DNA of 22,551 nt from UBA7398 sp964567545 (GTDB lineage: Bacteria > Actinomycetota > Actinomycetes > Nanopelagicales > Nanopelagicaceae): NCBI GenBank assembly GCA_964567545.1, contig CAZMNB010000018.1, forward strand, positions 1 to 22,551, given 5' to 3'. The translations under genes and the position numbers were made by a program. Positions 14,255-21,284 of the stretch are shown here, one piece after another (the first letter of the stretch is position 1; each line of letters starts with the position of its first letter). The notes beneath the pieces are model-generated. The model worked only from the letters and a program-made list of their open reading frames with translations. It ran no database searches and was not told the DNA's origin.

Positions 14255-15502
14255 TTATTTTGCGCTGCTAGGTACAAAGGTAACCGAATACTCATTTTCA
14301 ACCTCGGAGCGGGTAATTATTGAAAATCCAAGCCCTTTTTGGAAGCTAATCGATATTGGGGAGAGTGCACCATTTATAGTTCGTGCAACTTTTATTACGC
14401 CTTTAATATCGAATTCTAATAAGAGCACAGTTAATGCTTTTGGTTTCCAATTGGTTAATGCTGAGACGCCACCTTTCGATAGCAGAATCGCAGCGCTTCC
14501 AGCGGTTAGCGCAGTTCCGGTAGAAGCCAATCTAATACTCCAAAGTGGTTTTGCGCTCTTATCGAATTGGGTGATTGTTGCTTCTTTGGCTGAGCTAGAT
14601 TCAGCATAACCGCCTAACAGATATGACTCTGACACACTCTCCCAAGTTCGCATTCTCTGCGGTAACGAACTTCTTACAACAGATTTGAGAACTCCTTTAC
14701 TGCTTAGGTTGAGAATTACCCCATCAACTTTGCCGAGCAATTTACTTTTCAAGATGGGGTCAACGCTCTTTCCAATTACAAAATAGGTTCCATCTAGATT
14801 TCGCAATATTGAACGTAACGAAGTATCTCGGACCCCAATTCTAGAAATCAAATTACAAGCATTGGCAAGGTTGCAAGATAAAACTTGACCAACTCGACCA
14901 TTTGCAACCATTAGATCGCCAACTATTACCAATCCATCAGTTGAAATTGCTAGATCTCGTGGCAACATTGGAGCAAGAGATTGATATTTAATGGTTCCAA
15001 TTAATTCACCTGAAGCAGATATATGCCAAACGTTCATGGTAAGTAATCCTAGACTTCGGTTAGTTTCTTTTTTTACTGTGATTGAGTCTGGATTAATAAC
15101 AACCACGTCAGTTTCGACATGTCTCAATATGGTCGAAGATTCACTCGCGCCAAGCACCCAAATTGAATTGTCAGTGTCGGTTACAACTGAAGTTGCGATA
15201 TCTTCTGAAGAGCTGCCGAGGCGTAAACCCCAAATTAGAGCGCCATTTTGGGCAATTTTTGCAATAAAACCATCGGTTTTACCAAAACCATTTCCTGGAA
15301 TGATTTTTTGGGTTCCAGCGTCATCAATGGTTCCAACAATTAGCAGACCGCTACTTAAATAAATACTCTTAGCGATTGCACTGCCAGCCCCAAGCGAGAT
15401 ATTTGTTGTAGTTGCGGTTGGTATTACTTTGATAGTTGTGACAGCGCTAGCACTTGAACTAGATAAAATAATTAGAATTGTCAGTACTAAACGAAATTTC
15501 AA
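14255..15502 (-). CDS. Secreted SBBP-repeat beta-propeller-like protein of unknown function
   Basis: 415-residue exported protein starting with TTG. The signal peptide is about 1-20 (MKFRLVLTILIILSSSSASA), with an A-S-A cut site. Residues about 73-120 contain DGFIAKI, then NGALIWGLRLGSSSEDIATSVV, then NSIWVLGAS, which follows the SBBP (seven-bladed propeller) repeat pattern. More divergent copies of the strand-G-strand pattern follow to the C-terminus, near 235-270 (KVDGVILNLSSKG) and 300-330 (ITQFDKSAKPLWSIRLAS). No catalytic motif was recognised. The TTG lies inside the end of proC, with the proC TGA sharing bases (TTGA at 15499-15502), so translation is probably coupled to proC. A functional link to proline synthesis is not evident. 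It may be a binding or scaffold protein outside the cell. Confidence 0.7.
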   Translation of the reverse strand: MKFRLVLTILIILSSSSASAVTTIKVIPTATTTNISLGAGSAIAKSIYLSSGLLIVGTIDDAGTQKIIPGNGFGKTDGFIAKIAQNGALIWGLRLGSSSEDIATSVVTDTDNSIWVLGASESSTILRHVETDVVVINPDSITVKKETNRSLGLLTMNVWHISASGELIGTIKYQSLAPMLPRDLAISTDGLVIVGDLMVANGRVGQVLSCNLANACNLISRIGVRDTSLRSILRNLDGTYFVIGKSVDPILKSKLLGKVDGVILNLSSKGVLKSVVRSSLPQRMRTWESVSESYLLGGYAESSSAKEATITQFDKSAKPLWSIRLASTGTALTAGSAAILLSKGGVSALTNWKPKALTVLLLEFDIKGVIKVARTINGALSPISISFQKGLGFSIITRSEVENEYSVTFVPSSAK

Positions 15503-16305
15503 GCAAGTTCCCGAGATCTATCCCGTGCGGCTTTAAGGGCTGCAGCAATAATCTCGCCAGTTTTTGCATTAGAAAAAAAGTCAAGCGCGGCTGCTGTTGT
15601 GCCTTTAGGACTAGTTACGTTTTCTCTAAGAATTGTAGGGGTTTTTCCACTTTCATTTAACATCGCTGCTGCGCCAGTAATTGTTTGAATCGTTAATTTC
15701 GTTGCATCTAATTCTGTCAGCCCGAGCGCAGTTGCACCCTTTATCATCTCTTCGACGAAATAAAAGAAATATGCGGGTCCGGAACCGCTTGTAGCAGTTA
15801 CAGCATCTTGCAGTTCTTCAACCAAAACAATTACTTCACCACTTGCGGCTAAGAAATTAGTTACAAAGTCAATATCGGCTTCGGTGGCGCAAGTACCGCT
15901 AGAAATTACGGCCATACCTTTTCCAACCAACGTGGGAGTATTTGGCATTACTCGAATAACGGCTGTGCCTGGCTTAACTCTTTCCTCTACAAATCCAATT
16001 TTCTTACCGGCTGCGATACTTACAACCAATGTTGTGGCCGGAATTAAAGGTGCTATCTGATCAAGTAAACTGCCCATATCTTGTGGTTTAACTACCAATA
16101 ATATTACGTCACACTCTTTTGCTATCGCTTCAATATTCGATGGATTTACCCCATATTTACTCTGTAATTCATTGAGACGATCAGCACGCTTATCTGCGAT
16201 ACAAATTGATGAAGCCGCAATTCCAGAGTTAATAACGCCAGCTAATAATGCTTCTCCCATAACGCCAACGCCAACTACTCCAATACAGTTTCTGGAATTA
16301 CTCAT
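15499..16305 (-). CDS. proC: Pyrroline-5-carboxylate reductase
   Basis: Cytoplasmic NAD(P)H-dependent enzyme for the last step of proline synthesis, reducing pyrroline-5-carboxylate. The start is placed at the ATG at 16303-16305, giving 268 aa, the usual length. The open frame extends 70 codons upstream, but that part crosses the divergent neighbouring gene and has no family similarity. The dinucleotide-binding motif GVVGVGVMG is at residues 9-17. The C-terminal domain has SGSGPAYFFYFVEEM and the family signature ENVTSPKGTTAAAL. A -10 box lies exactly 6 nt before the chosen ATG, supporting it as a leaderless start. A secreted propeller-like protein follows with a 4-bp overlap. Confidence 0.95.
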   Translation of the reverse strand: MSNSRNCIGVVGVGVMGEALLAGVINSGIAASSICIADKRADRLNELQSKYGVNPSNIEAIAKECDVILLVVKPQDMGSLLDQIAPLIPATTLVVSIAAGKKIGFVEERVKPGTAVIRVMPNTPTLVGKGMAVISSGTCATEADIDFVTNFLAASGEVIVLVEELQDAVTATSGSGPAYFFYFVEEMIKGATALGLTELDATKLTIQTITGAAAMLNESGKTPTILRENVTSPKGTTAAALDFFSNAKTGEIIAAALKAARDRSRELA

Positions 16306-16311
16306 GTGACA

Positions 16312-16317
16312 AGCGTA
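16312..16317 (-). promoter_or_regulatory. -10 box TACGCT of proC
   Basis: On the minus strand TACGCT plus 6 nt leads straight to the proC ATG at 16303-16305, predicting a leaderless mRNA. This favours the 268-residue start over the longer frame. The site is 11 bp from the divergent -10 box at 16329-16334. Confidence 0.55.
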
Positions 16318-16328
16318 CCCATAAGCCC

Positions 16329-16334
16329 TAGGCT
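16329..16334 (+). promoter_or_regulatory. -10 box TAGGCT of the cysteine-rich protein gene
   Basis: TAGGCT lies 8 nt before the ATG at 16343, within the 37-bp divergent gap to proC. The surrounding heptamer CTAGGCT recurs in the radA promoter at 17171-17177. A leader of 0-2 nt is expected. Confidence 0.4.
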
Positions 16335-16342
16335 CTGCGGTT

Positions 16343-17149
16343 ATGTCCGAGGTACATCCTAATTTTGCGCGTGAGTGGATTGAATTTGTCGATCCAGCTA
16401 ACCCTGCCGAACTATTTAAATGTGATTTAACTTGGTTAACATCATATTGGACCTGCATTTTCGGTAATGGTTGCAAAGGAGTAGAAGCCGACCAACCTGA
16501 TAATGGTTGTTGCACAGATGGTGCTTATTATTCAGGTGAAGAAGATGAGGCGCGCATTTTGAAAGTAGCGACTCGACTTACTCCAGCTATCTGGCAATAT
16601 TACGAAGCGGCTCAACCTAAGAAAAAAGGTGGAGCGTTAAAGATTTCTGAAATTGGCTTGGATAAAGATCGTAAAACTCGCAAGGTTGATAATTCTTGTA
16701 TTTTCTTGAATCGAAAAGGTTTCGTGCGCGATGGTTACGTTGGTAACCATGGATGCGCGTTACACCAATTAGCGATTGATGAAAAAGTGCATTTTGTGGA
16801 AACAAAACCAGATGTTTGTTGGCAATTGCCAATTCGAAGATCATTTGAAGTGCGTGAAATGGGCGATGCAAAAGTTTCGGTAACTGTAATTGGTGAGTAC
16901 GAAAGACTGGCTTGGGGCGAGGGTGGTGTTGATTTTGATTGGTACTGCACCAGCAATTCTGAAGCTCACATCGGTCGAGAGCCAGTTTACTTATCCAATA
17001 AGGCGGAATTAATTGCGCTTATGGGAACGCCGGCTTACAAAGAGCTAGCGCGCCATTGCAACAATCGAATTGCTGCGATTAATGCTTCGCGCCGCAAGAC
17101 TTTGCCGCTTTTCGTAATTCACCCCGCCACAGTCCAAGCGCGTAGCTAA
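16343..17149 (+). CDS. Conserved cysteine-rich protein, probable metal or cluster binder, unknown function
   Basis: 268-residue protein with ten cysteines at 27, 38, 44, 56, 57, 119, 138, 159, 202 and 239. Several fall in compact motifs: TCIFGNGCKG, NGCCTDGAYY, NHGCALHQLA and DVCWQLP. This arrangement resembles cysteine-cluster proteins of the YkgJ/DUF3109 kind that are thought to bind zinc or an iron-sulfur cluster, and similar proteins occur widely in actinobacteria. No signal peptide or membrane segment is seen, so it should be cytoplasmic, where clustered cysteines favour metal binding over disulfides. It is transcribed divergently from proC and lies 34 bp before radA. I do not recognise a reaction. 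The start is supported by the closely placed -10 box. Confidence 0.72.
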   Translation: MSEVHPNFAREWIEFVDPANPAELFKCDLTWLTSYWTCIFGNGCKGVEADQPDNGCCTDGAYYSGEEDEARILKVATRLTPAIWQYYEAAQPKKKGGALKISEIGLDKDRKTRKVDNSCIFLNRKGFVRDGYVGNHGCALHQLAIDEKVHFVETKPDVCWQLPIRRSFEVREMGDAKVSVTVIGEYERLAWGEGGVDFDWYCTSNSEAHIGREPVYLSNKAELIALMGTPAYKELARHCNNRIAAINASRRKTLPLFVIHPATVQARS

Positions 17150-17171
17150 AGCACAAGTCAGCGCTAGGTTC

Positions 17172-17177
17172 TAGGCT
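17172..17177 (+). promoter_or_regulatory. -10 box TAGGCT of radA
   Basis: TAGGCT is followed by exactly 6 nt and then the radA ATG at 17184. No ribosome binding site is present. This predicts a leaderless radA mRNA with its own promoter in the 34-bp gap after the cysteine-rich gene. Confidence 0.55.
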
Positions 17178-17183
17178 GCAACC

Positions 17184-18566
17184 ATGGCTAAGAGCGCTCT
17201 ACCGAAAACCACAAAAGATCCGTTTCGATGCGCGGAATGCGGCTGGACTTCTACAAAATGGGCTGGGCGATGTGGTGAATGCCAAGCATGGGGAACTGTT
17301 GAAGAAATTTCAGCGCCGAAAAAACTTTCGCTAATTGCCACTGCAGTTACAAATGCTGCGTTACCAATTGGTGATGTCGCAATCGAGAGTGCGCGAGCGC
17401 GAACAAGTGGTGTGCCAGAGTTAGATCGAGTTCTTGGTGGCGGCTTAGTACCTGGAGCTGCAATTTTATTAGCTGGTGAACCTGGGGTTGGAAAATCCAC
17501 CTTGCTTCTAACTGTTGCAGCAGAAAGTGCGCGTCTTGGTTTAACCACTCTATATATCAGCGGTGAAGAATCAACTTCACAAGTTCGACTTCGTGCAGAA
17601 CGACTTGGTGCGCTAGATAAAGAACTTTGGTTGGCTTCAGAGACTGAATTAGGTTCGGTGATTTCACATATTGATGAAGTACAACCCGCGCTACTAGTTA
17701 TCGACAGCATTCAAACAATTGGCAGCGCTGCAGTTGACTCTGCTCCTGGTGGTGTTACTCAAGTACGCGAAGTTGCAGCCGCATTGATTAGATTGTGTAA
17801 AGAGCGCGCAATAACTTTAGTTTTAGTTGGTCATGTGACTAAAGATGGGTCAATCGCCGGACCAAGATTATTGGAACATGTAGTTGATGTCGTTTTGCAA
17901 TTTGAAGGCGAGCGCCACTCAAGATTGCGGTTGATACGCGCAATTAAAAATCGTTACGGTGCAAGTGATGAGGTCGGCTGTTTTGATTTACATGACGGTG
18001 GCATTGAAGGACTCCCCGATCCAACTGGTTTATTTACAACGCGTCATGTTGATCCAGTTCCTGGAACTTGCGTAACCGTAACTTTGGAAGGACGTCGACC
18101 ATTACTTGCCGAAATCCAAGCCTTGGTCAGCGCCGCTAAAGATGTTGATTATGGTAATGCGCGGCGAGTAAATAGCGGATTAGATAACTCGCGCACTGCA
18201 ATGACGCTCGCAGTATTAGAGCTTCGTGCCGGAATCCGCTTAACCGGCCGCGATGTTTATGCCGCAACGGTTGGCGGAATGAAAATGACCGAACCGGCGG
18301 CCGATTTGGCGCTCGCGCTGGCAGTCGCTTCCGCCGCAAAAGGTTTGGCGCTCCCCGCTGATTTAGTGGCGATCGGAGAAGTTGGATTAGCGGGCGAGAT
18401 TCGAAAAGTAAGTGGGGTGCAACGACGCTTACAAGAAGCACTTCGCCTTGGCTTTAAACGAGCTCTAGTTCCACTTGGGTCAGAAGCAAAACTCGATGGC
18501 ATGGAAATTCTGGAAGTTGCTCGATTAGAGCAGGCGATTTCCAAAGTTAAGATTCAAAACGGCTAA
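17184..18566 (+). CDS. radA: DNA repair protein RadA
   Basis: 460-residue RadA (Sms), a RecA-like ATPase that helps branch migration and processing of recombination intermediates. The N-terminal zinc finger has C16, C19, C30 and C33 (CAECG and CGEC). The ATPase core has Walker A GEPGVGKST (98-106) and Walker B LVIDS (171-175). The RadA-specific motif, usually KNRFG, reads KNRYG at 255-259, a conservative change. The C-terminal third is the Lon-protease-like domain (about 290-450, with GGMKMTEPAADLALA and GEVGLAGEIR). The length is normal. The convergent sugar kinase gene ends 8 bp downstream with no terminator between them. Confidence 0.96.
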   Translation: MAKSALPKTTKDPFRCAECGWTSTKWAGRCGECQAWGTVEEISAPKKLSLIATAVTNAALPIGDVAIESARARTSGVPELDRVLGGGLVPGAAILLAGEPGVGKSTLLLTVAAESARLGLTTLYISGEESTSQVRLRAERLGALDKELWLASETELGSVISHIDEVQPALLVIDSIQTIGSAAVDSAPGGVTQVREVAAALIRLCKERAITLVLVGHVTKDGSIAGPRLLEHVVDVVLQFEGERHSRLRLIRAIKNRYGASDEVGCFDLHDGGIEGLPDPTGLFTTRHVDPVPGTCVTVTLEGRRPLLAEIQALVSAAKDVDYGNARRVNSGLDNSRTAMTLAVLELRAGIRLTGRDVYAATVGGMKMTEPAADLALALAVASAAKGLALPADLVAIGEVGLAGEIRKVSGVQRRLQEALRLGFKRALVPLGSEAKLDGMEILEVARLEQAISKVKIQNG

Positions 18567-18574
18567 TTACACCT

Positions 18575-19462
18575 TCAAGTTAAATTCTCTGCTGCGATTT
18601 CAGCAGCGCGATTGGCAATTCGAACTTTAGATAATAAAAGGTCACGTCCAATTCCAATATTAATCAGATCTGTTATTGAATCTCCCGCTTCGGTAATTCC
18701 GCCAGCAAACATTACTGGAAGTTCTGGTTTAGCTACAACTGATTCTAATTGCAGCACTAAATCAATTAAATAATCCGCCGCAATTGCAAGGATATCTTGG
18801 GCCACTAAATCCCCTGATTTTGCCAGGGTAATAACTGGTTTAGCTAACGCTGCAATCGCTGATCTATCTTTGGAATAAACATATTCCTTAATTTCATTCC
18901 AATCTTTGCATTTTGTGAAATCTAGAACCTCTGCTTCTAGCGATCCTTTTGTAATTGCACTCTTGGTATCGATTGCAGTTAATGTCCGACGAATTGCTTC
19001 GCGACCAATCCAATACCCTGCGCCTTCATCTCCTAGTAAATAACCCCAACCACCAGCTCTAACTACCTTGCCAGTTTCGGTCATGTGTATTGCAATTGAG
19101 CCGGTACCTGCGTATAGAAATATTCCTTCGCCTAATGCAAAATGTGCTCGATATCCAAGCACCATGTCAATAACAATCTCGATTTTAATTTCACCAAAAA
19201 CTGATTGGAAAATCTCAATTATTCCGCCATTATTTTTCGGATCTGAACTTGTCCCAGTTATGCCAGCATAAACAGAAATAATTTTTTCATTACCGGCCGC
19301 CGCTTTAATTTCATTTAAAACTCCAATTAATCGGGCTTTAGATTCCGGACGATATACGTGGCCATCGATAGGTTCTGAAACTCCTTCTCTTATTTTTCCG
19401 AAGCCATCTCGCAACGCCCATTTTGCAGCGGTAGCACCGCCATCTATTCCCAATGTGAACAT
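18575..19462 (-). CDS. BadF/BadG-type sugar kinase, probably N-acetylglucosamine kinase-like
   Basis: 295-residue cytoplasmic kinase of the ASKHA fold, BadF/BadG/BcrA/BcrD ATPase family, in the branch that includes N-acetylglucosamine kinases. The phosphate-1 loop is GIDGGATAAKW (5-15). The phosphate-2 region is YAGTGSIA (117-124). The signature GGWGYLLGDEGAGYWIG (137-153) is typical of GlcNAc kinases, and MFAGGI near 253-258 is the adenosine loop. It would use ATP to phosphorylate a sugar brought in by the importer encoded just upstream; its ATG is 4 nt after the permease stop. The amino-sugar assignment is inference; glucosamine or another hexose is possible. Confidence 0.85.
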   Translation of the reverse strand: MFTLGIDGGATAAKWALRDGFGKIREGVSEPIDGHVYRPESKARLIGVLNEIKAAAGNEKIISVYAGITGTSSDPKNNGGIIEIFQSVFGEIKIEIVIDMVLGYRAHFALGEGIFLYAGTGSIAIHMTETGKVVRAGGWGYLLGDEGAGYWIGREAIRRTLTAIDTKSAITKGSLEAEVLDFTKCKDWNEIKEYVYSKDRSAIAALAKPVITLAKSGDLVAQDILAIAADYLIDLVLQLESVVAKPELPVMFAGGITEAGDSITDLINIGIGRDLLLSKVRIANRAAEIAAENLT

Positions 19463-19466
19463 GGCG

Positions 19467-20294
19467 TTAGCCTTTCACAGCGCCTGCAGTTAAACCCTTA
19501 ATGAACTGCTCAGAAATGATTAAATAGAGCGTAATTAATGGAAGTGCCGCAATCATTAGCCCAGCAAAAATAATTCCCCACTGTGATGAGTACTCACCAA
19601 AGAATGCCGTTAAACCTTGCATGATGGTTTTCTTCTCTGGCGACTGCAAGAAAACAAGCGGCAAAAAGAAATCATTCCAGATTGGTATTGCAGAATAGAT
19701 TGCAACTATTGCTAATCCTGGCCTGACTAGTGGAGTTAGAACAATTCTTAATAGTTGAAATTCTGAGGCTCCATCTATCCGGGCTGCGTTGTCCAAATCT
19801 GAGGGTAGCGCACTAAAAAACCCACTCATAATGAATATTGCGGCGGGTAGCGCGCCAGATGTATAAACCAAAATTAAACCGATGTGGGAATCCAACAAGT
19901 GCATCCACTTAAGTTGGATAAAGAGCGGCAAAATTGCTAATTTGGCCGGAACTAACATCCCTGAAAGTATAAAACCTAGAATTATGGAATGACCTTTGAA
20001 TTTATATCTTCCTAATACAAAACCTGCACCGATTGAAAGCAATAAAATCAAAATTAAAGATCCACCTGTTACTACTATTGAATTTTTCATATAAGTTGGA
20101 AATGTTCCACCAGCCCATACATCTCGAAAATTCTGCCAATATGGATGGGTGGCAAGTTTCATGGGAGATCTTGCAAAATCATTTGTTTCACGCAATGAAG
20201 AATTGACAATAAATAGAAGAGGTAAAATTACAATTACGGTATTAAATATTAAAATTGAACGAAAGAATAACTTCGATGCAAATAGCTTAATCAC
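19467..20294 (-). CDS. Carbohydrate ABC transporter permease (MalG type)
   Basis: 275-residue inner-membrane permease with six hydrophobic segments. The cytoplasmic EAA loop that docks onto the ATPase is at about residues 167-191, with DNAARIDGASEFQ followed by L-x-P. The short N-terminal span and the C-terminal ending KGLTAGAVKG are typical of the MalG/CUT1 type. It pairs with the MalF-type subunit encoded immediately upstream. The start is GTG, and the GTGA overlap with the upstream stop (20291-20294) indicates coupled translation. The operon has no ATP-binding subunit, so a shared MsiK-like ATPase elsewhere is likely. The sugar cannot be read from the sequence. Confidence 0.93.
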   Translation of the reverse strand: MIKLFASKLFFRSILIFNTVIVILPLLFIVNSSLRETNDFARSPMKLATHPYWQNFRDVWAGGTFPTYMKNSIVVTGGSLILILLLSIGAGFVLGRYKFKGHSIILGFILSGMLVPAKLAILPLFIQLKWMHLLDSHIGLILVYTSGALPAAIFIMSGFFSALPSDLDNAARIDGASEFQLLRIVLTPLVRPGLAIVAIYSAIPIWNDFFLPLVFLQSPEKKTIMQGLTAFFGEYSSQWGIIFAGLMIAALPLITLYLIISEQFIKGLTAGAVKG

Positions 20295-21211
20295 ATCTGC
20301 ACCTCACGAGATCTTAAGTATTTAGAACCAAACCCCGCGCCGACACCTACTACTGTGAAAATCAAAACTCCTAATGCGGCACCAATGCCAATCTCATTAG
20401 CGCCTGAATCTACCGAGCCGAAAGAGAGCCGATAAAACATCAGAGCAAGCGTGTCCGTTGCTCCAGCTGGACTTCCCGAAGAACCCCCTAATACATAAGG
20501 TAAATCAAACCATTCGAATGCACCGATAAATGTTAATACTGTAACTATTGTCATTGATGGGGCTAGCAATGGAAACATTATCTTTCGAAATACTTGGCCT
20601 TCGCTTGCACCATCAATTTTTGCGGCTTCCAGGTATTCATTATTAATAGCATTCAGGCCAGATAGGAAAATAATTGCTGGAAAACCTACCCAGCGCCATA
20701 AGTTAATAAAAACCAAAGTTGGCAGCGCCGTTGCCGTACTTCCCAACCAAGTTAATGCCAATGAATCCCAGCCAACTTTATGCAGTAAATAATTTACTGG
20801 TCCATAAAATGGATCGAGCATTGCTTGCCACATATACCCAACAATTACTAAAGAGAAAATTACTGGCAAAAATACTACGGTTCGATAAAATCTCTGACCC
20901 CGCTTTAGTCTGTAAAGCGCATACGCAATCAAAATTCCAAGAGAAGTTTGAATTACTAAAATTCCAATAAAAACCAAAACATTATGGCGCATTGCCATAA
21001 ATAAAGTATCTCTAAAAGGAAAAGCGAAAAGTCTTTTAAAGTTTTCGATTCCGGCAAAGCCGCCGCGTTGAAAACCTTTCCAATGAAAGAAGGAATAACT
21101 GAGTGTAGTGAGAGCTGGCAAGCTTGTGAAAATAATTATTGTAAGTAGCGCTGGAAGCAGCAACAAATAAGTAAATCTATGTTGGTCGCGCTTTAATCCA
21201 GATTTAGCCAT
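20291..21211 (-). CDS. Carbohydrate ABC transporter permease (MalF type)
   Basis: 306-residue permease of the CUT1 sugar importer family with six or more membrane spans. The first is at about residues 14-36 (YLLLLPALLTIIIF), where MalF-type subunits characteristically have the L-x-P-A motif. The EAA loop is at about 194-218 (LEAAKIDGASEGQVFRKI). It partners with the MalG-type subunit to form the membrane channel. It is preceded by a 73-bp gap from the binding-protein gene that contains a strong hairpin, and only a weak purine-rich ribosome binding site is seen. Confidence 0.93.
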   Translation of the reverse strand: MAKSGLKRDQHRFTYLLLLPALLTIIIFTSLPALTTLSYSFFHWKGFQRGGFAGIENFKRLFAFPFRDTLFMAMRHNVLVFIGILVIQTSLGILIAYALYRLKRGQRFYRTVVFLPVIFSLVIVGYMWQAMLDPFYGPVNYLLHKVGWDSLALTWLGSTATALPTLVFINLWRWVGFPAIIFLSGLNAINNEYLEAAKIDGASEGQVFRKIMFPLLAPSMTIVTVLTFIGAFEWFDLPYVLGGSSGSPAGATDTLALMFYRLSFGSVDSGANEIGIGAALGVLIFTVVGVGAGFGSKYLRSREVQM

Positions 21212-21246
21212 TACTCATCTCTTTTATGCTTTGTGAAAATTGACAA

Positions 21247-21270
21247 GGCGCAGAGATTTCTCTCTGCGCC
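21247..21270 (-). other. Perfect 10-bp hairpin between binding-protein and permease genes
   Basis: GGCGCAGAGA at 21247-21256 and TCTCTGCGCC at 21261-21270 form an uninterrupted 10-bp stem with a 4-nt loop. Read on the transcribed minus strand the loop is GAAA, a stable GNRA tetraloop. No run of T follows on the minus strand (TTGTCAATTTTCAC), so it is a poor intrinsic terminator. Its position 14 bp after the binding-protein stop fits a stabilising or partial-attenuation element that allows more binding protein than permease to be made. Confidence 0.7.
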
Positions 21271-21284
21271 TCGCCATTACTTAT

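Noticed and set aside
14991..15362. 123-codon plus-strand open frame
   Set aside because: Antisense to the SBBP-like secreted protein, with no recognisable features.
16306..16515. 70-codon N-terminal extension of proC in the open frame
   Set aside because: It runs through the divergent cysteine-rich gene's 5' part, has no similarity to pyrroline-5-carboxylate reductase, and the inner ATG has both the family's N-terminus and a correctly spaced -10 box.
17171..17710. 179-codon open frame on the minus strand
   Set aside because: Antisense to radA with Ser/Pro/Ala-rich low-complexity translation, typical of a shadow frame.
21247..21270. Hairpin as a Rho-independent terminator
   Set aside because: There is no T-tract on either side of the stem, and the downstream permease gene must be transcribed; kept as a processing or stabilising hairpin.
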